The notes under the pieces were generated by a model that was not told where the DNA came from, searched no databases, and worked only from the letters and a program-made list of their open reading frames with translations. A stretch of DNA of 64,000 bases from Pseudolactococcus reticulitermitis (GTDB taxonomy: Bacteria; Bacillota; Bacilli; Lactobacillales; Streptococcaceae), in assembly GCF_002260845.1 (NCBI RefSeq), contig NZ_BEDT01000003.1:124001-188000 (forward strand), read 5' to 3'. This document shows positions 1 to 8,554 of the stretch, in pieces. Made by a program: the position numbers and the translations under genes. Each line of letters opens with the position of its first letter. Within the stretch, counting starts at the first letter, position 1.

Positions 1-453
1 TTCTGGGAGAATTTTTTCCCAGTCATTCATGAAAAATTTGTAGCCTATTTTTTCATAATCTGCTTGCGTTTTTTCAAACGTTGCCAAATCTGCCACTAAG
101 TCTAATTTAGACAGGTAAATCAGGGGTTCTATGCCTTTATTGGTCAATAAAACCAAAAAGCGATCCAATAAATTCAGGGAAAAAGTTGGTTCAACGGCAG
201 AAATCACGACCACAGCCTGATCAATATTGGCAATCGGTGGTCTGACTAGGCTATTTTCACGCGCTTTTAGCGCGAGGACATAACCTTCTGAATTAGCCTC
301 GGCAGAAAACTCTGCAAAGTCGCCAACAATCGGCTTTGTCCCTTTCTGACGAAAATTCCCTCTCGCCCGGGTTTGATAGACCAGACCGTCCTCCTCGTCT
401 TGAATATAATAAAAGCCACTCAATGATTTTAATATTCTGCCAAATTTTATCAT
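1..453 (-). CDS. rsgA: Ribosome small subunit-dependent GTPase A (5' part, runs off window)
   Basis: The first 151 codons of a circularly permuted GTPase that assists late 30S maturation. The N-terminus ([17 protein letters not shown]) and the following GDFAEF segment fit the OB-fold of RsgA/YloQ. The region around residues 75-95 ([21 protein letters not shown]) is the start of the G domain, and SKLDL stands for the G4 motif, which precedes G1 in this permuted family. The C-terminal GTPase and zinc part lies outside the window. An extended -10 box (TGGTATAAT, 460-465 on +) ends 6 nt before the ATG, so the mRNA is predicted leaderless. Identification is from family knowledge and is firm despite truncation. 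Confidence 0.88.
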   Translation of the reverse strand, partial: MIKFGRILKSLSGFYYIQDEEDGLVYQTRARGNFRQKGTKPIVGDFAEFSAEANSEGYVLALKARENSLVRPPIANIDQAVVVISAVEPTFSLNLLDRFLVLLTNKGIEPLIYLSKLDLVADLATFEKTQADYEKIGYKFFMNDWEKILPE

Positions 454-459
454 ATCTCG

Positions 460-468
460 ATTATACCA
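460..468 (-). promoter_or_regulatory. Extended -10 promoter of rsgA
   Basis: On the minus strand TGGTATAAT ends 6 nt before the rsgA ATG at 453. Transcription would start at or next to the A of the start codon. No Shine-Dalgarno sequence could lie in such an mRNA. Confidence 0.6.
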
Positions 469-544
469 TATTCCATGGGGCGACAGTAGCCATAACTATC
501 ATCATCTGATATAAAAACTTGATTTTAACTACGACTTTCAAAAC

Positions 545-572
545 AGCAAAAAACCGCAAATCGCTTGCGGTT
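545..572 (-). terminator. Rho-independent terminator of the 3D-domain gene
   Basis: Minus-strand stem AACCGCAA / TTGCGGTT with a 5-nt loop followed by a T run. It overlaps the stop codon of the 3D-domain gene. Confidence 0.75.
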
Positions 573-1656
573 AGCCTAAAACTTTAATGGTTACGGTGCG
601 TCGCCCCCAATTAATGGCTGCCTTGGTCGTTTTGAAGTGCAAATCGACCTTATAGCCTTTGATGGCACCGCCAGTGTCGCCAGCAATTGCAATCCCATAA
701 CCGGGTACCTCCACCATTGACCCCAGCGGAATGACACTCGGATCAACCGCTACACACATGGGATTCACCCAGAGATCAATGCCGGTCGCTGTGATGTGCC
801 CCGGCGTCATGCCGTCCGCGCCATCTGATGAGTAGCCCGTCGTCGATACCGTCATACTCTTGCCTGATGGTGTGTTTGGCGCAATGGGCGCTGGACTGTT
901 ATCACCAGTGTTACCCGTATCAGCGGGAGCGTTTGGTTGCCCTGCACCAGCAGATTGACTTGGCTTAGGTTCAGCAATCTCCTTAGCCTTTTCACGCGCC
1001 GTTTCATCAGCCTGTCGCTTTTCTTCCGCAGCTTTCGAGCTAGACAAATCAGCCATCTGCGCTTGATTATCTGCCATCTGCGTCCGAAGAGTGTCTAATT
1101 TCGTTTCTAATTGGTCATATTCCGTTTCGTAAGCTTTGGCATTTTCTTTCAGTTGCGTTTGTTGACTTTCCAAGTCAGATTTCAGCTTAGTTGAGGCTGT
1201 TTTCAAGTCATTCAATTTCTCAACTTTTTCATTTTGCATCTTGCGATACGTGGTCAAACTCACCACGCGCGTAATCATATCTGAAAAATTCCCTGACGCC
1301 ATAATCGTCTCAATGAAACTCGATGACACATTTTCAGTTTGCGCCTGACGCATCTGGCTTGCCATAACCGCTTCCCGTGCCTTGATTTCATCATCTGTTT
1401 TGGCGATTTGACTGGTCAAGTCAGCGATTTTGCTTTCCCCATCGGCGACAGCTTGCTTACTAGCATAGGCCTTTTGGTAGACTAGATTGACAGCCGTCAA
1501 AGACGCTTCTAAATCTGCTTGAATGCCGCTTGCCTTACTCTGGGCTGCCTTGATTTCGGCATCATAAGTCGAGGTTTTATCATTGGCAAACACCCTGCCG
1601 ATTGATGGTGTCAAAAGTATCAGACACAGCGTCAGTCCTAATAATCGTTTTCTCAT
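571..1656 (-). CDS. Secreted coiled-coil protein with C-terminal 3D domain
   Basis: A 361-aa exported protein, probably a cell-wall hydrolase or wall-associated factor. The start MRKRLLGLTLCLILLTPS is a typical signal peptide. A coiled-coil region follows (about residues 25-225, rich in K/E/Q/A, like PcsB/SagA-type proteins), then a Pro/Ala/Gly linker. The C-terminal 90 residues form a 3D domain (AVDP, AGDTGG and KVDLHF supply the three conserved aspartates; this fold is related to MltA and stationary-phase Rpf-like proteins). The longer reading frame begins inside the terminator of the upstream gene, so the start at 1656 is preferred. A TGATAAAAT box lies 8 nt before this ATG. The substrate is not determined. 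Confidence 0.78.
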   Translation of the reverse strand: MRKRLLGLTLCLILLTPSIGRVFANDKTSTYDAEIKAAQSKASGIQADLEASLTAVNLVYQKAYASKQAVADGESKIADLTSQIAKTDDEIKAREAVMASQMRQAQTENVSSSFIETIMASGNFSDMITRVVSLTTYRKMQNEKVEKLNDLKTASTKLKSDLESQQTQLKENAKAYETEYDQLETKLDTLRTQMADNQAQMADLSSSKAAEEKRQADETAREKAKEIAEPKPSQSAGAGQPNAPADTGNTGDNSPAPIAPNTPSGKSMTVSTTGYSSDGADGMTPGHITATGIDLWVNPMCVAVDPSVIPLGSMVEVPGYGIAIAGDTGGAIKGYKVDLHFKTTKAAINWGRRTVTIKVLG

Positions 1657-1664
1657 ATCCTGAT

Positions 1665-1672
1665 ATTTTATC
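1665..1672 (-). promoter_or_regulatory. Extended -10 promoter of the 3D-domain gene
   Basis: Minus-strand TGATAAAAT with the -10 hexamer at 1665-1670, 8 nt before the ATG at 1656. It directly follows the terminator of the pheST operon, so transcription restarts here with essentially no leader. Confidence 0.45.
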
Positions 1673-1674
1673 AT

Positions 1675-1708
1675 AAAAAAAGACACCAAAACATTGCGTT
1701 TCGGCGTC
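1675..1708 (-). terminator. Terminator of the pheS-pheT-PHP operon
   Basis: Minus-strand 11-bp stem GACGCCGAAAC / GTTTTGGTGTC (two G-T pairs), loop GCAAT, then seven Ts. It begins just after the stop codon of the PHP phosphatase gene. Confidence 0.85.
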
Positions 1709-1716
1709 AAATGTTG

Positions 1717-2496
1717 CTAAATTGTAACAAAGTGGCGGCTACCGCCATGAAAGGTGACCAGCTGATGGACACCCTGTGCTTTAAGCCAGAGCTTTAATTC
1801 ATCGAAAGCCAGCTCATAGTGTTCGAGTTTGTGGCCATCTGACCCTAATGTAAACAAGGTCCCACCAAGCTCTAGCACCATTTTCAGAGCATAAGTATAG
1901 AGGTCTAAATGATGGTATAAATGTGTCGACTTGGCATTAATTTCAAAAGCAAGGTCTGCAGCAATCATTTTCTGGAAAATTTCGGTCAATTTTCTTTTAT
2001 GCTTGTCAAGTGCGGCAGGCTCGACCTCAAATAGCCGGATACCGTAATCAAAATGGGCTAGAACGTGCGCCTGAATCTTATCATTTTGGTCAATGGCATC
2101 GCTTAACTCGTCCAGATAGCGACTGAATATCGTATCAAAAGCCATCTCAGCGATAAACTCATCCAAGTAGTCAAATTCGCCATTGTGATGAACGGATAAG
2201 AGCTTCAAATCATAGGTTTTATCTGCTAAATAGGTTAAAATTTCTGCTTCTTTAGGTTGATAATAGCCAATTTCAATGCCTTTTAAAATTCGGTTGCCAT
2301 ATTTGAGATTTAACCGGTCAATTTCAGCCGAATACGTTGCATAATCAGGTGCATCTGTGTGACCCGTGACAGGATTAGCCACATCGAAATGCTCTGTCGT
2401 CACGACATAGCCTGTTGCATTTTTCAAATAAGCTTCGAAATTTTCTTCAGAATCATAGGAATGGTGGGTATGCAAATGTTGGTCGTAATAAGTCAT
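1717..2496 (-). CDS. PHP-domain histidinol-phosphatase family protein (HisJ/HisK type)
   Basis: A 259-aa metal-dependent phosphoesterase of the polymerase and histidinol phosphatase (PHP) superfamily. The N-terminal motif DQHLHTHHSYDS carries the HxH metal ligands. Further ligands are near VTTEHFD, SVHHNG, HVLAHFDYG and TLGSDGH. The family includes histidinol-phosphate phosphatase (histidine biosynthesis), but no other his genes are present, so the substrate is open. The gene follows pheT by 46 bp on the same strand and ends at a strong terminator, so it is probably the third gene of the T-box controlled pheS-pheT operon. Confidence 0.82.
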   Translation of the reverse strand: MTYYDQHLHTHHSYDSEENFEAYLKNATGYVVTTEHFDVANPVTGHTDAPDYATYSAEIDRLNLKYGNRILKGIEIGYYQPKEAEILTYLADKTYDLKLLSVHHNGEFDYLDEFIAEMAFDTIFSRYLDELSDAIDQNDKIQAHVLAHFDYGIRLFEVEPAALDKHKRKLTEIFQKMIAADLAFEINAKSTHLYHHLDLYTYALKMVLELGGTLFTLGSDGHKLEHYELAFDELKLWLKAQGVHQLVTFHGGSRHFVTI

Positions 2497-2542
2497 AGTG
2501 TCTCCCCTTCAAGAAAAACCCACTTGACGTAGGTTTGACAGG

Positions 2543-4915
2543 TTATCTAATTTCAGCACCAAACTCGACTAATTTCTTCGTGATTTTAGTCACAGCTGCT
2601 GTGATGTCATCATCTGTTAATTGATTGTCAGCTGATTGGAAAGTCAAGGTATAGGCCAATGATTTTTTGTCTGCTGCGACATTTTCGCCGGTATAGACAT
2701 CGAAAAGTTCAGCCTTAATCAATGTTTTGACCTTGCTTGATGTAATCACATCGAGAATTGCTTGGTTGGTCGCAGTCCGGTCAACCAAGAGCGCCATATC
2801 GCGTTTAGAGGCTTGGAATTTCGGAATATCCGTGAAGATGACTTGTGCGGGTTGTTTTTCTAACAAGGCAGTCAAATCAAGATTCGCCACATAAGTTACG
2901 GGAATGTCGTAGGCTTTGGCAGTCGTTGGATGAACTTGACCGATGAAACCAACCTCAACACTATCAACTAAGATACGTGCTGTCCGACCCGGATGGAGTT
3001 CAGCAATAGACTGATCTGCTTCAAAACGCACCTTGTCAAATTTAACAAGGAGATTTTCAACCACACCTTTGGCAGCATAGAAATCATAGTCTTTACCAGT
3101 CATGGCAATGGCAACCTGTGGTAATTCTGTCGGGCGGTTGTCCGTTTCGTTGCCAAATTTCGCAAAGACTTGACCGATTTCATAGACAGCGAGCGTGTCA
3201 TTGCCACGCGCCAAGTTATAACGCACGATGTCTAGCATCCCACTGATAAGATTCAAACGGAGTGTGCTGCGTTCTTCACTCATTGGCATAGCAAGTGCTG
3301 TGAGATGTTCAGTTGGCAATGTCGTGAATTGCACGGCTTTTTCAGCTGTCGTCAAGGAATAAGAAATCACTTCTGACAAACCAGCACCTTCAAGAGTCGT
3401 CCGAACGTCACGGCGGAAGGCTTGCATCGGTGTCAATTCGCCAATCGTGTTGCCAGCTTGTGGCAAGGTATTGGGAATATTGTCATAGCCATAAATCCGT
3501 GCCACTTCTTCGACAAGGTCAGCCTCGATTGCGATATCCCAACGGCGTGGTGGGACTGTTACTGCGAAAGTCTCACCAGCAACACTTGTTGCAAAGCCAA
3601 GTTTATCGAAAATCGCCACAACATCTGCTGAGTTGAGCGTCAAGCCAAGCGCACGATTGATTTTATCAAGTGTAATTGATACCGTTACCTCTTGGGCAAC
3701 ATAGTCATTGCTTGACACAACGCCAGAAGTAATCGTGCCGCCTGCCAGTTCAACAATCATGGCAGCTGCGTAGTCCAAAGCCACTTCTACATCAGCATGG
3801 TTGATGCCTTTTTCAAAACGGGCACTTGATTCAGAACGGAGGTTGAATTTTTGAGACGTTTTACGGATAGATGTCCCGTCAAAAATCGCTGACTCAAGGG
3901 CAACACTGGTTGAGCTGTCTGTAATTTCAGTGTTTTCGCCTCCCATCACACCCGCAAGCGCCACAGGTTGACCTCCCACTGTGATGACAATGTCTTCCAC
4001 TGCTAAATCGCGCACTGCGCCATCCAATGTCGTCAGTTTTTCACCATTTTCAGCTTGACGAACGAGAATTTTCTTCTCGTCGAACTTAGCATAATCAAAG
4101 GCGTGAAGCGGTTGACCAAAGTAGAGGAGCACGTAGTTGGTCACGTCCACGACATTGTTAATCGGGCGGATGCCTTCGTTCATCAGGCGGTTTTGGAGCC
4201 ACTGAGGACTTGGGGCAATGGTGATACCTTCGATAATGCGCATTTTGTAGGTCAAGACTTTGTCTGTCGTGACGTCCACTGCGATTTTTTCTGATGTTTT
4301 GGTGTCAGATTCTGTGACGACTTTTTCGTCAAATTTGACTTGTTTGTTATCATAAATCGCTGCGACTTCATGCGCCACACCACGCATAGATAGTGCATCG
4401 GCACGGTTGGGTGTGATGGAAAGTTCCAACACCTCATCATTCATCTCTAGGGTGTCAAAAATTTCTGCCCCATTTTCAGCATCAGCTAGTAGGTAATAAA
4501 TCCCTTCCGCATAGGCTTTGGGAACGATGTTTTCTGGGAAGCCGATTTCTTGGAGGCTGCAGATCATGCCGAGACTTTCAACGCCACGGATTTTGCCTTT
4601 TTTGATTTTGTGATTGCCTGCAATTCGCGCACCTGGTAGGGCAACGATGACTTGGATACCCGCTTTAATGTTGGGCGCACCACAGACGATTTGTGTTGGC
4701 TGCTCTTCGCCAATGTTGACTTGACAGATGGTCAAGTGCGTTTCTGGAATGATTTCTGTGCTTAATACTTCGCCGACGACTAATTTTGATAGGCCTTGGG
4801 CACGTGTTTCAACACCCTCAACTTCAATTCCGCTGGTTGACATTTTTTCTGATAGGTCATGTGAGGTCACATCAATGTTGACGAGCTCTTTTAACCAATT
4901 GTATGATACTTGCAT
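2543..4915 (-). CDS. pheT: Phenylalanyl-tRNA synthetase beta subunit
   Basis: The 790-aa beta chain of the cytoplasmic alpha2-beta2 phenylalanine-tRNA ligase. The order is typical: N-terminal tRNA-binding OB domain (LVVGEVLSTEIIPETHLTICQVNIG), B3/B4 editing domain (about 210-400, RIIEG...NVVDVTNYVLLYFGQPLHAFD), B5 domain, catalytic-like core (ARIYGYDNIPNTLP) and C-terminal FDX-ACB domain (PKFQASKRDMALLVD ... LFDVYTG). Length fits the bacterial family. An AAGGAG site lies ahead of the ATG. The gene follows pheS after 82 bp, and that gap contains a leader-like repeat also seen upstream of pgi. Confidence 0.97.
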   Translation of the reverse strand: MQVSYNWLKELVNIDVTSHDLSEKMSTSGIEVEGVETRAQGLSKLVVGEVLSTEIIPETHLTICQVNIGEEQPTQIVCGAPNIKAGIQVIVALPGARIAGNHKIKKGKIRGVESLGMICSLQEIGFPENIVPKAYAEGIYYLLADAENGAEIFDTLEMNDEVLELSITPNRADALSMRGVAHEVAAIYDNKQVKFDEKVVTESDTKTSEKIAVDVTTDKVLTYKMRIIEGITIAPSPQWLQNRLMNEGIRPINNVVDVTNYVLLYFGQPLHAFDYAKFDEKKILVRQAENGEKLTTLDGAVRDLAVEDIVITVGGQPVALAGVMGGENTEITDSSTSVALESAIFDGTSIRKTSQKFNLRSESSARFEKGINHADVEVALDYAAAMIVELAGGTITSGVVSSNDYVAQEVTVSITLDKINRALGLTLNSADVVAIFDKLGFATSVAGETFAVTVPPRRWDIAIEADLVEEVARIYGYDNIPNTLPQAGNTIGELTPMQAFRRDVRTTLEGAGLSEVISYSLTTAEKAVQFTTLPTEHLTALAMPMSEERSTLRLNLISGMLDIVRYNLARGNDTLAVYEIGQVFAKFGNETDNRPTELPQVAIAMTGKDYDFYAAKGVVENLLVKFDKVRFEADQSIAELHPGRTARILVDSVEVGFIGQVHPTTAKAYDIPVTYVANLDLTALLEKQPAQVIFTDIPKFQASKRDMALLVDRTATNQAILDVITSSKVKTLIKAELFDVYTGENVAADKKSLAYTLTFQSADNQLTDDDITAAVTKITKKLVEFGAEIR

Positions 4916-4918
4916 TTT

Positions 4919-4997
4919 ATAGACTTTCTCCTTATTTCGACTTCATGCTAACTTTTACAGACAGTTACGACTTCGGCGCACCGCTGTCAGTATCATG
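4919..4997 (-). repeat. Leader repeat R2, copy in the pheS-pheT gap
   Basis: Read on the minus strand this gap begins GCATGATACTGA, contains a GACAG/CTGTC stem, and ends GTTAGCATGAAGTCGAAAT then AAGGAG. The same start (GCATGATACTGA) and end (GTTAGCTTGAAGTTCAAAT then AAGGAG) occur in the pgi leader near 35941-35950 and 35706-35735. The element supplies the ribosome binding site of pheT. Confidence 0.55.
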
Positions 4998-6035
4998 CTA
5001 TTTAAACTGCTCACTCATCCGAGCATCACCAAGATAAAAACCACGAATATCATTAATCCCATATCTCAACATGGCAATCCGCTCTTGACCCAAGCCAAAG
5101 GCAAAACCAGAATACTTCTGACTATCGATGCCAGCCATTTCAAGGACATTCGGGTGCACCATACCAGCGCCGAGGACTTCGATCCAGCCGGTCATTTTAC
5201 AAACATTACAGCCTTTACCGCCACATTTGAAACATGAAATATCCGCTTCGACAGATGGCTCTGTAAATGGGAAGTAGCTAGGGCGCAGACGGATTTTACG
5301 TTCGGCGCCAAACATTTTCTTGACAAGCGTATCCAACGTACCCTTGAGGTCACTCATGGCGATATTTTCGTCAATGACAAGCCCCTCGATTTGGTGGAAT
5401 TGATGACTGTGTGTCGCATCATCCGTATCACGACGGTAAACACGTCCTGGCGAAATCATTTTAAGTGGGCCTTTGGTAAAGTCGTGGGCATCCATTGTCC
5501 GCGCTTGCACAGGACTAGTGTGTGTTCGCAACAAAATATCAGAAGTAATATAAAAAGTATCCTGCATATCACGCGCCGGGTGATCCTTAGGCAAATTCAT
5601 ACGCTCAAAGTTATAGTAATCTGTCTCAACTTCGTACCCATCAACAATTTGATAGCCCATGCCAAGGAAAATATCTTCGATTTCTTCCGTCGTTTGGGTC
5701 AAAATATGACGATTGCCTTTGGCTACTTTTTTACCCGGCAAAGTTACATCAAGTGTCTCATTTTCAAGCTTTTTGGCAATGATCGTGGCTTCAATTTCAG
5801 ACTTTTTGCTTTCTAAAAGACTGGTGATTTCATCTCTGAACTCATTAGCCAGAGCGCCTAATTTAGGGCGTTCTTCATTTGATAAGTCCTTCATTCCTTT
5901 GAGAATATCCGTCAATTCACCTTTTTTACCTAGAACCGAAACTCGGAAATCATTCAGCGTTTTTTCATCAGCAATTTTGGGCAATTTTTCAAGTGCATGT
6001 GTACGCAAATCAGCGATTTTTTCTTGTAAAGTCAA
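4998..6035 (-). CDS. pheS: Phenylalanyl-tRNA synthetase alpha subunit
   Basis: The 345-aa catalytic chain of phenylalanine-tRNA ligase, a class II synthetase. An N-terminal coiled coil (about residues 1-85) binds tRNA. The catalytic domain shows motif 2 ([12 protein letters not shown] ... [22 protein letters not shown]) and motif 3 ([18 protein letters not shown]). The cysteines [17 protein letters not shown] form the family's usual metal-like cluster. The start codon is TTG, preceded by AGAAAGAAG. It is the first gene of the pheS-pheT operon and lies directly behind a T-box leader, so it should be induced when tRNA-Phe is uncharged. Confidence 0.97.
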   Translation of the reverse strand: MTLQEKIADLRTHALEKLPKIADEKTLNDFRVSVLGKKGELTDILKGMKDLSNEERPKLGALANEFRDEITSLLESKKSEIEATIIAKKLENETLDVTLPGKKVAKGNRHILTQTTEEIEDIFLGMGYQIVDGYEVETDYYNFERMNLPKDHPARDMQDTFYITSDILLRTHTSPVQARTMDAHDFTKGPLKMISPGRVYRRDTDDATHSHQFHQIEGLVIDENIAMSDLKGTLDTLVKKMFGAERKIRLRPSYFPFTEPSVEADISCFKCGGKGCNVCKMTGWIEVLGAGMVHPNVLEMAGIDSQKYSGFAFGLGQERIAMLRYGINDIRGFYLGDARMSEQFK

Positions 6036-6087
6036 TTTTATCTTCTTTCTATTTTGGCATTTACTTTTGTTATTTAAGCAATGACAA

Positions 6088-6402
6088 GAAAAATACCGCC
6101 GTCATCACTCCAACGTAAAGGAGCGAAAACCGCGGTACCATCCTAATTCCTAGATTATTTCTAGCTTAATTATCATTATTTAATTTGATTGAAATTGAAT
6201 TTCTGCGCCTTGAGGTTAGGAAAATAGATGATTTGTCCGCATAAGCGACGCTTATTTACGGCAAATCCCTAATTTTCTACACCTCAGAACAGTCGCATCA
6301 ATATCTTGATTGAAGTGAACTTCACAAACCTGCCGCTAAATGGCTCTCAGTCACAACCATTCTCCCTGTCAACTTATCAGTCTGCTACTCTTTTCAATGT
6401 AT
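6088..6402 (-). ncRNA. T-box riboswitch (tRNA-Phe responsive) of the pheST operon
   Basis: A long leader between a consensus promoter and pheS. The T-box core TGGTACCGCG (complement at 6131-6140) pairs with the free acceptor end of uncharged tRNA. It overlaps a competing terminator whose stem ACCGC/GCGGT runs into a T stretch at about 6088. Stem I contains GAAGTTCACTTC with a TTC codon followed by A, the expected phenylalanine specifier. A 63-bp element with inverted-repeat ends (6217-6279) sits between stem I and the antiterminator. The specifier assignment is an inference from pheS context and sequence. Confidence 0.85.
6217..6279 (-). repeat. Hairpin element R3, copy inside the pheS T-box leader
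   Basis: On the minus strand the ends are TAGAAAATTAGGGATTT and AAATCATCTATTTTCCTA, an imperfect inverted repeat. Flanking TGAGGT/ACCTCA extends the stem. The same two ends, with different and longer interior sequence, occur in the pgi leader at 35817-35909. Confidence 0.6.
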
Positions 6403-6408
6403 AAGAAA

Positions 6409-6437
6409 ATCATACTAAATTTAGCCGGGTCTGTCAA
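6409..6437 (-). promoter_or_regulatory. Promoter of the pheST operon
   Basis: Minus-strand TTGACA (6432-6437), 17-bp spacer, TATGAT (6409-6414). A near-consensus vegetative sigma promoter, placing the start of the T-box RNA near 6402. Confidence 0.85.
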
Positions 6438-6466
6438 CTTTCCTAGGCAGTTACAATTACCAATAT

Positions 6467-7729
6467 TTAATCCTTTTCCCGATTAAAAATCAAATTCAAA
6501 ATAATCGCGACAAGCGTTGCCATGACAATCCCGTTATTAAGGAACATTTCCACCGTATCAGGTAGCGCTTGGAAAAGTGTTGTCCCATTAAAGCCGACAC
6601 CTGACGCGACTGCCATGGCTGCGATGAGGAGGTTGTGTTCATTTTCAAAATCAACACGCCCTAACATCCGAATCCCTTGAATTGTGACCATGCCAAACAT
6701 AACTAACATGGCACCACCCAGAACAGGTGCGGGGATAATTTGAGCACAGGCACCGAATTTGGGTAGCAGGCCTAAAATCATTAGAAAACCTGCTGTGTAG
6801 AAAATCGGACGGCGGGTTTTGATGCCGGATAATTGAACCAAGCCGACATTTTGTGAAAAACCTGTATAAGGGAAGGTGTTGAAAATACCACCCAATGCGA
6901 CTGCCAAACCTTCCGCCCGGTAGCCATTTCGCAACCGTATTTCAGAGATGTCGTCCCCTGTGATGTCTGAAAGTGCGAGGTAGACGCCCGTCGACTCCAC
7001 CATGGACACCAAAGAGATAATCGTCATCATCAAAATCGACGAGAAATCAAAGATGGGTTTTCCAAAGAAAAATGGTGTCGGGATATGGAGCAACGGTGCT
7101 TGCGCGATTGGTGCGAAGTCGACGAGACCCAGGCAGGCAGCGACGACGGTGCCGATGATGAGCCCGATGAGGATGGCGATGGAGCGGACGAACCCTGTCG
7201 TGAGCGCATGAATCAGCAAGATGACAAGGATGGTAATGACCGCTAAAATCACGCTGGAAAGCTCTGGTTTGGGGCTATTGTTACCCATGTTGCCGATGGC
7301 AACTGGAATCAGCGTGAGGCCAATCGTTGTGATGACGCTCCCTGTGACGAGCGGCGGGAAAAACTTGCGAATTTTCGAGAAAACGCCTGAAATGAGGACG
7401 ACAATCAGCCCTGAGACGATGATGGAGCCAAAAATCGCACCTGAACCGTGTTTGGCACCGATGATTGATAGGGGGGCAACAGATTGGAAAGCGACACCAA
7501 GGACGACGGGTAAGCCGATGCCGAAGTATTTATTAACTTGGAGTTGTAGGAATGTCGCAATCCCACACATGAAAATATCCGTCGAGATGAGGTAGGTCAG
7601 TTCTTTAGTAGAGTAGCCGAGTGCGCCTGCTATCATGATTGGCACTAGGATAGAGCCCGAATACATGGCGAGCAAGTGTTGCAGACCGAGAACTGCTGAT
7701 TTAGAATGTTTGATTTCTTGCGTTTTCAT
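6467..7729 (-). CDS. pbuX: Xanthine permease (NCS2 family)
   Basis: A 420-aa polytopic membrane protein of the nucleobase:cation symporter 2 family that imports xanthine by proton symport. It has many hydrophobic segments and the family features QHLLAMYSGSILVPIM near the N-terminus and a VGLVQLSGIKTR stretch typical of purine members. The start MKTQEIKHSK at 7729 lies 1 bp after the xpt stop codon. The longer frame overlaps xpt and is not preferred. Co-transcribed with xpt behind the guanine riboswitch, so both are repressed when guanine is plentiful. Confidence 0.93.
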   Translation of the reverse strand: MKTQEIKHSKSAVLGLQHLLAMYSGSILVPIMIAGALGYSTKELTYLISTDIFMCGIATFLQLQVNKYFGIGLPVVLGVAFQSVAPLSIIGAKHGSGAIFGSIIVSGLIVVLISGVFSKIRKFFPPLVTGSVITTIGLTLIPVAIGNMGNNSPKPELSSVILAVITILVILLIHALTTGFVRSIAILIGLIIGTVVAACLGLVDFAPIAQAPLLHIPTPFFFGKPIFDFSSILMMTIISLVSMVESTGVYLALSDITGDDISEIRLRNGYRAEGLAVALGGIFNTFPYTGFSQNVGLVQLSGIKTRRPIFYTAGFLMILGLLPKFGACAQIIPAPVLGGAMLVMFGMVTIQGIRMLGRVDFENEHNLLIAAMAVASGVGFNGTTLFQALPDTVEMFLNNGIVMATLVAIILNLIFNREKD

Positions 7730-7730
7730 G

Positions 7731-8312
7731 TTATAGATCCGCCTCCGCAAAGACGACTTGTCCTTGTTCAAATCCTGCAATTCTAGCTAGGCTGACAACA
7801 GGTATGCCCGTTTCTTCGACCAAAGCACGACCCGTCTGAAATGATTTTTCAATCACGATACCGACGCCTGCGATTTGCGCGCCTGCTTCTTTTAAAATAT
7901 TAATCAAGCCCAGTGCTGCTTGCCCATTTGCCAAGAAATCATCAATAATCAAGACTTTGTCATTTTCTGACAAGAACTTACGTGAGATTTGAACGGTTGA
8001 CGTGATTTTTTTCGTGAAAGAGTAAACTTCGGCAGTCAGCAATTCGTCATTCATGGTCACGTTCTTGGCTTTTTTAGCGAAAATCATCGGGATGTTAAGT
8101 TCTTCGGCAACATAAGCTGCGGGCACATTGCCACTGGCTTCGATTGTCACGACTTTAGTAATCCCACTGTCCGCAAATTTTTGCGCGAACATTTTGCCAA
8201 TTTGACGCATCAATTTAGGGTCAACTTGGTGGGTTAAAAAACTATCGACTTTGAGGATATCATCTCCCAAAACTGTGCCATCACGCTTAATTCTTGAAAT
8301 TAGTGCTTCCAT
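7731..8312 (-). CDS. xpt: Xanthine phosphoribosyltransferase
   Basis: A 193-aa cytoplasmic PRTase that converts xanthine and PRPP to XMP in purine salvage. The PRPP loop [17 protein letters not shown] is intact, and the N-terminus [29 protein letters not shown] matches the Xpt family. The start at 8312 is chosen because AGAAAG lies 9-10 nt upstream, while the more upstream ATG at 8330 sits in the T run of the riboswitch terminator without a ribosome binding site. First gene of xpt-pbuX. Confidence 0.94.
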   Translation of the reverse strand: MEALISRIKRDGTVLGDDILKVDSFLTHQVDPKLMRQIGKMFAQKFADSGITKVVTIEASGNVPAAYVAEELNIPMIFAKKAKNVTMNDELLTAEVYSFTKKITSTVQISRKFLSENDKVLIIDDFLANGQAALGLINILKEAGAQIAGVGIVIEKSFQTGRALVEETGIPVVSLARIAGFEQGQVVFAEADL

Positions 8313-8334
8313 CTTCAACTTTCTATTCATTAAA

Positions 8335-8366
8335 TAAAAAAGGCTCTGCGAAAAAACGCAAAGAGC
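8335..8366 (-). terminator. Riboswitch-controlled intrinsic terminator of xpt-pbuX
   Basis: Minus-strand stem AGGCTCT..GCG / CGC..AGAGCCT with a T loop and a following T run. It is the expression platform of the guanine riboswitch: guanine binding would let this stem form and stop transcription before xpt. Confidence 0.85.
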
Positions 8367-8377
8367 CTGACTCCTTG

Positions 8378-8438
8378 CTTATTGTTTGGCATTCCGGTGC
8401 CAAGTAGAGACGCTCGACCGATTACGAGCATAAATAAG
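8378..8438 (-). ncRNA. Purine (guanine-type) riboswitch aptamer
   Basis: The minus-strand RNA has P1 CTTATT/AATAAG, P2 CTCG/CGAG with an ATCGGT loop, J2/3 with TCTAC, P3 TGGCA/TGCC with a CCGGAA loop, and a C in J3/1 just before P1. In this family the C at position 74 specifies guanine rather than adenine. The aptamer lies 65 nt upstream of xpt with a terminator between. Confidence 0.88.
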
Positions 8439-8498
8439 CTGTTATTTTTTAAGATTATTTTGATGTTATCAAGAGGTTTTACACTCTTATTATTTTTA

Positions 8499-8528
8499 AT
8501 TGTAACATTTTAGCATTATTTTTGTCAA
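8499..8528 (-). promoter_or_regulatory. Promoter of xpt-pbuX
   Basis: Minus-strand TTGACA (8523-8528), 18-bp spacer, TACAAT (8499-8504), about 60 bp upstream of the aptamer. Confidence 0.75.
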
Positions 8529-8554
8529 AAGTGTTTTGACTACAAGCACTAATT

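Noticed and set aside
5391-6084. Plus-strand frames of 141 and 123 codons
   Set aside because: Antisense to pheS, which is fully supported; composition mirrors the reverse strand of a conserved gene.
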